Shown piece by piece: positions 16,632 through 19,454 of a stretch of DNA of 19,454 nucleotides (position 1 is the stretch's first letter; the number at the start of each line of letters is the position of its first letter). This DNA comes from CAZFYZ01 sp964523735 (lineage in GTDB: Bacteria; Armatimonadota; UBA5829), in NCBI GenBank assembly GCA_964523735.1, contig CAZFYZ010000070.1, forward strand, positions 1-19,454, in the 5' to 3' direction. A program made the translations under genes and the position numbers. The notes beneath the pieces are model-generated. The model did not search any database. It saw only the letters and a list, made by a program, of their open reading frames with translations, and had not been told where the DNA came from.

Positions 16632-17423
16632 CTAAGCCTTGCGGCGGCGGGTGAAGAAGCCCACGAGGCCAATCAGGCCGGTGCCCATGGCCAGCAGGCT
16701 GCCGGGCTCTGGGACTTCAGTGATGGTGATGTCAACGCCGGTCAGTTGGTAGGCTTGATTGGGGCCGGGGTTGTTCACCACGAAATCGAGATACTCGCCG
16801 GCTGCGAGCGTAAGCTGAGTGTTGAAGCTCGCGCTGTTGTGTTCGCCGGTGGCGGCGATCCCGAACTCAGCATTGCCGTAGTTGCCGTCGATGTAGCTGT
16901 CGAAGATGGAGCCGACATAGACGGGCCCGTTCTGCATGTCGCCGTTCCGTAGAACTTGGACAACTACCGAGCAGTCGTTTGTGCATCCGTAGAAGAGAGT
17001 GCTCAGATCCACCGTCACGTCCCTCGGAGCAGTCCAGCGGACAAAGGCCGTATACAGACTGGCAATGTTGCTTATGCCTCCGTAGGCATCAATCCCGGGC
17101 GCGATCATGACCTTGCGCGCCGAATACCACTCGTAGCTGTAATGGAATGAGGCGTCCGAATCCGCATAGACGACCATTCCGGGTCCGTACATGTTGCCCG
17201 GGTCGCCATAGTAGCCGATTCTGGGATCGCCGGGGTGAGTGGCGTAGCCGGACAAATAGGTCGACGCGCCTCCGTCAGCGAGGTAGATTCCATACGTCCA
17301 GACTCCGTTAGGGTTGGCCAGTTTCGAAAAGTCCCTGCCGACGACCCAGTCCTCTGCCGCAGCCATCGAGGCGACGCAGACTACGAGAGCCAGCGCCAAA
17401 AGCAGTGTTGTAGTGATCTTCAT
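16632..17423 (-). CDS. PEP-CTERM sorting-domain surface protein
   Basis: A 263-aa exported protein. Residues 1-23 form a Sec signal peptide ending AAA before ED. The C-terminus carries VPEP (237-240), a hydrophobic helix (about 243-258) and TRRRKA, the tripartite PEP-CTERM signal recognised by an exosortase of the EpsH/XrtA group. The mature part is rich in Gly, Tyr, Ser and Asn and looks beta-sandwich-like, with a C-x3-C pair in the middle (FYGCTNDC). The mature domain is not recognised. The protein is expected at the cell surface or in exopolysaccharide. AAGGAG lies 6 nt before the ATG (plus-strand CTCCTT at 17430-17435). It is the only minus-strand gene here, with its own promoter and terminator. 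Confidence 0.9.
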   Translation of the reverse strand: MKITTTLLLALALVVCVASMAAAEDWVVGRDFSKLANPNGVWTYGIYLADGGASTYLSGYATHPGDPRIGYYGDPGNMYGPGMVVYADSDASFHYSYEWYSARKVMIAPGIDAYGGISNIASLYTAFVRWTAPRDVTVDLSTLFYGCTNDCSVVVQVLRNGDMQNGPVYVGSIFDSYIDGNYGNAEFGIAATGEHNSASFNTQLTLAAGEYLDFVVNNPGPNQAYQLTGVDITITEVPEPGSLLAMGTGLIGLVGFFTRRRKA

Positions 17424-17598
17424 CTTGCTCTCCTTCCTATTCAGTGTATTGGGGACTCCTGATATCCTGACCGAGCCCAGGTTGAATCTCTATGTCTTCC
17501 GATTGTCCTGTCATTGTATTGGCAGCGACATCGGCCAGCCACTGGCCCTGCGGACTGGAGTCCATGTTAGGCATGGCGTGCTACATATCGCACGCCCA
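17424..17598 (-). promoter_or_regulatory. Long structured leader of the PEP-CTERM gene
   Basis: The predicted transcript has about 175 nt before the start codon. On the minus strand it shows GGCGTGC/GCACGCC around an 8-nt loop, GGCCAG-TGG-CTGGCC, and GGACT-CC-AGTCC. GGACTCC there is also complementary to GGAGTCC close to the ribosome-binding site. CCAATACA-A/C-TGA occurs twice, exactly 70 bp apart (17441-17452 and 17511-17522). It was compared by eye with the c-di-GMP riboswitch and does not match. Function is unknown. Confidence 0.35.
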
Positions 17599-17605
17599 TA
17601 TTGGC

Positions 17606-17634
17606 AGGATACCATGCGATTCCTGCTCTGTCAA
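17606..17634 (-). promoter_or_regulatory. Sigma-70-type promoter for the PEP-CTERM gene
   Basis: On the minus strand TTGACA (plus coordinates 17629-17634) is followed after 17 bp by TATCCT (17606-17611). Transcription should start near 17598. Confidence 0.55.
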
Positions 17635-17818
17635 CTGGCATTTTGCACAGAATGTAGCATATATTACTACACCATCCACATTGGCCTGGGCGGATGGACA
17701 GGGGCTATTGGAGCGGGAGTGTCGGTCGAGCTCGCTGCCATCACCGCGCAGGTTCCCCTTCCCCCCGCGACGAAGCAGTAATCGGACGCAAGACTGATCC
17801 AAAGGAACCACCTGACAC

Positions 17819-19454
17819 ATGAAACTCAAAGTTATCGCCTGCGGCGTGTTTGAGCCGTATCTGACGCAACTGGCCAGTGAAAGCCCAAACGAGGTCGATA
17901 TCCAGATGCTCGATGCGGGGTTGCACTCGAGGCCGAATGATCTGAGGCTGCTGCTGCAGGCGGAGATAGACAAGGCCTCTCGCGAGGGGGGATACGACGC
18001 GATACTGCTGTTCTACGGCCTTTGTGGGCGGGGGGCGGCGGACATCGTGTCGCGAGAGATACCGGTCGTGATCCCTCGCGCGCACGACTGCATCACGCTG
18101 TTTCTGGGCTCGTCGGAGGCCTACCTGAAGCAGTTCAGGAAGCACCCCGGGACGTTCTACCACACGCTGGGGTGGATTCAGAAGAAGATCAACCCCCGGA
18201 ACCGTGAGGCGTCGGAGCTGTATCGGAACTACGAGACCGTGGGTTACGATCAGCACCCGGAGTATGCTGAGCTTGCGGACAAGTTCGGAGCGGACAATGC
18301 GCGGCATATACTGGCGTTCTTCGATAGGTGGAAGCAGCACTACACGCGCGGGGCGTATATCGACCTCGGCTTCGACGGCGAAGAGGCGATGACCCATTAT
18401 GCGCGGCAGATGGGGCAGGCGTTTGGATGGAAGCACGAGGTGATCCAGGGTGATGCCCAGCTTATGCGTGATATGGTGAATGGGGCGTGGGCGCAAAGCG
18501 GCGCGGAAGACGCCGCAGTCCAGAGCTCCCGCATCTTTGTCCTGCCTCCCTTCAGCAGATGCACTGCGACAGGCGATGATCGCGTGTTTGCCGCGATCGC
18601 CGTGGATTCAGGCGAGGCGGGCGGCGCCCTCTGCGAGGATGAGGTCGTGGTGGAGTCCGAGGAGGGCTCGCACGCGAGCGAGGGGATCGGGCTGGGTATC
18701 GACGCCGGCGGGACCTATACGGATGCTGTGATCTACGACCTCGGGGAGCGGAAGCTGATCGCGAAGGCGAAGTCGCTGACGACCTATCACGACCTGGTCG
18801 AGGGGATCAGGGGCGCGCTGGGGCAGCTCCCGGCGAAGATGCTCAAGAATGTGCGGGTGACCTCGCTCTCGACTACGCTGGCGACGAACTCGATCGTCGA
18901 GGGGCGCGGGCACAAGGTGGGGCTGATCGCGATCTCGCCGTGGGACTGGACCGTGGAGAAGATCGGCCACAGCCCGCTCGTGAATGTGCCGGGGGCGGTC
19001 ACGATCACGGGCGACGTGATGGAACCGCTCGATGAGGCCGCGTGCAGGAGGGCCGCAAAGTTTCTGGTGGAAGTCGAGAAGTGTGCCGCGATCGTGGTTG
19101 CGGGCTACGCGACTGTGCGCAACCCCGAGCAGGCGAACCGGGCGCGGGATATCGTGTCGGAGATGTATGATGTGCCGGTGATTTGCTCGCATGAGGTAAG
19201 CCGGAGGCTGAACTCCGTCCATGGGGCTCAGACCGCGATTGCGAACGCGAAGCTGCTGCCGGTGATCCGGGACCTGATCGCCTCGGTCCATAAGGCGCTC
19301 GAGGATTTCAAGGTCCCGGGCAGGCTGATGGTCGTGAAGGGCGATGGATCGCCGGTGGATGAGAGCATTGCCCGCGCGCGGCCTGTGGAGACGATTCTGA
19401 GTGGCCCGGCCTCGAGCGCGAGTGGGGCGAGGCTCTTGACGGGGCTCGATGACG
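17819..19454 (+). CDS. DUF1638 / hydantoinase-oxoprolinase-type fusion (3' end cut)
   Basis: The frame is open from ATG 17819 to the window end (545 codons), so the C-terminus is missing. Residues 1 to about 230 match DUF1638: KVIACGVFEPYL at the start, FYGLCGRG (65-72), IPRAHDC with H89, D90 and C91, LFLGSSEAYL, and the GTFYHTLGWI segment. From about 291 the protein resembles HyuA/oxoprolinase N-terminal ATPase folds: GIDAGGTYTDAVIYD (ASKHA phosphate-1 loop, 293 onward), SLSTTLATNSIVEGRGHKVGLI, and DVMEPLDEAA. Later come the HEVSRRLNSVHGAQTAIANAKL segment and ILSGPASSA near the end. DUF1638 and such ATPases are found, usually as separate proteins, near corrinoid methyltransferases, which suggests a role in corrinoid protein handling or reactivation. 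AAGGA lies about 12 nt before the start. Confidence 0.8.
   Translation, partial: MKLKVIACGVFEPYLTQLASESPNEVDIQMLDAGLHSRPNDLRLLLQAEIDKASREGGYDAILLFYGLCGRGAADIVSREIPVVIPRAHDCITLFLGSSEAYLKQFRKHPGTFYHTLGWIQKKINPRNREASELYRNYETVGYDQHPEYAELADKFGADNARHILAFFDRWKQHYTRGAYIDLGFDGEEAMTHYARQMGQAFGWKHEVIQGDAQLMRDMVNGAWAQSGAEDAAVQSSRIFVLPPFSRCTATGDDRVFAAIAVDSGEAGGALCEDEVVVESEEGSHASEGIGLGIDAGGTYTDAVIYDLGERKLIAKAKSLTTYHDLVEGIRGALGQLPAKMLKNVRVTSLSTTLATNSIVEGRGHKVGLIAISPWDWTVEKIGHSPLVNVPGAVTITGDVMEPLDEAACRRAAKFLVEVEKCAAIVVAGYATVRNPEQANRARDIVSEMYDVPVICSHEVSRRLNSVHGAQTAIANAKLLPVIRDLIASVHKALEDFKVPGRLMVVKGDGSPVDESIARARPVETILSGPASSASGARLLTGLDD

Noticed and set aside
17424..17598. c-di-GMP riboswitch upstream of the PEP-CTERM gene
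   Set aside because: A CCGCAGGGCC segment resembles part of the aptamer, but the other conserved blocks (GCACGCACAGGGCAAACC-like and the GNRA tetraloop receptor) are missing.
17637..17648. Sigma-54 promoter (TGGCA...TGCA)
   Set aside because: The distance between the GG and GC elements is too short for a -24/-12 promoter.
17741..18496. Minus-strand open frames opposite the DUF1638 part (and 18608-19291 opposite the ATPase part)
   Set aside because: The plus-strand frame is continuous from 17819 to the window end and matches known families. The minus frames are shadows.

Overview
The window is GC-rich bacterial DNA. All genes lie on the + strand except one PEP-CTERM gene. Features pointing to a diderm, non-proteobacterial lineage are a large SecA with extra insertions and a C-terminal SEC-C zinc motif, a PEP-CTERM surface protein, a sugar-active enzyme of the GHL6/GH42-like type, and acetogen-type one-carbon genes (AcsE/MtgA-like, MetF, MetV, Fhs). 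An uncultured Armatimonadota-like bacterium is my best guess, from gene style only. Confidence in that is low.

Layout: (1) 1-4507 is a secretion/translation block: a good promoter, secA, then prfB, which carries the classical programmed +1 frameshift. (2) 4508-7369 holds a small secreted protein consisting only of a 5'-nucleotidase C-terminal domain, then a cytoplasmic glycoside-hydrolase-like protein. (3) 7370-10275 is a shikimate pair: aroA (TTG start with a strong ribosome-binding site) and a strongly divergent chorismate synthase lacking the signature GESHG histidine. (4) 10276-15790 is a one-carbon operon. It has a 5' leader with an attenuator-like hairpin set, then acsE/mtgA-like, metF, metV, a small membrane protein and fhs, closed by a hairpin terminator. 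With a folD-type activity elsewhere these genes connect formate to methyl-THF to a methyl-corrinoid protein, in either direction. (5) 15791-17423 has a lone barstar-family gene and a convergent PEP-CTERM gene with its own promoter, long leader and terminator. (6) 17819 to the window end is the 5' part of a DUF1638 + hydantoinase/oxoprolinase-type ATPase fusion. Related proteins elsewhere accompany corrinoid methyltransferase systems, so it may belong functionally with block 4.

The spacers are unusual. Many are built from degenerate 7-bp or 8-bp tandem units (3391, 8886, 13287, 15727; octamers at 10464, 12715, 15811). Others hold MITE-like inverted repeats starting GTCATTTCGA (7401, 11636) or a C-rich/G-rich palindrome (16395). 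A relative of that palindrome appears to be translated in frame inside secA (2166-2202). No CRISPR array, tRNA, rRNA, transposase or phage gene was seen.
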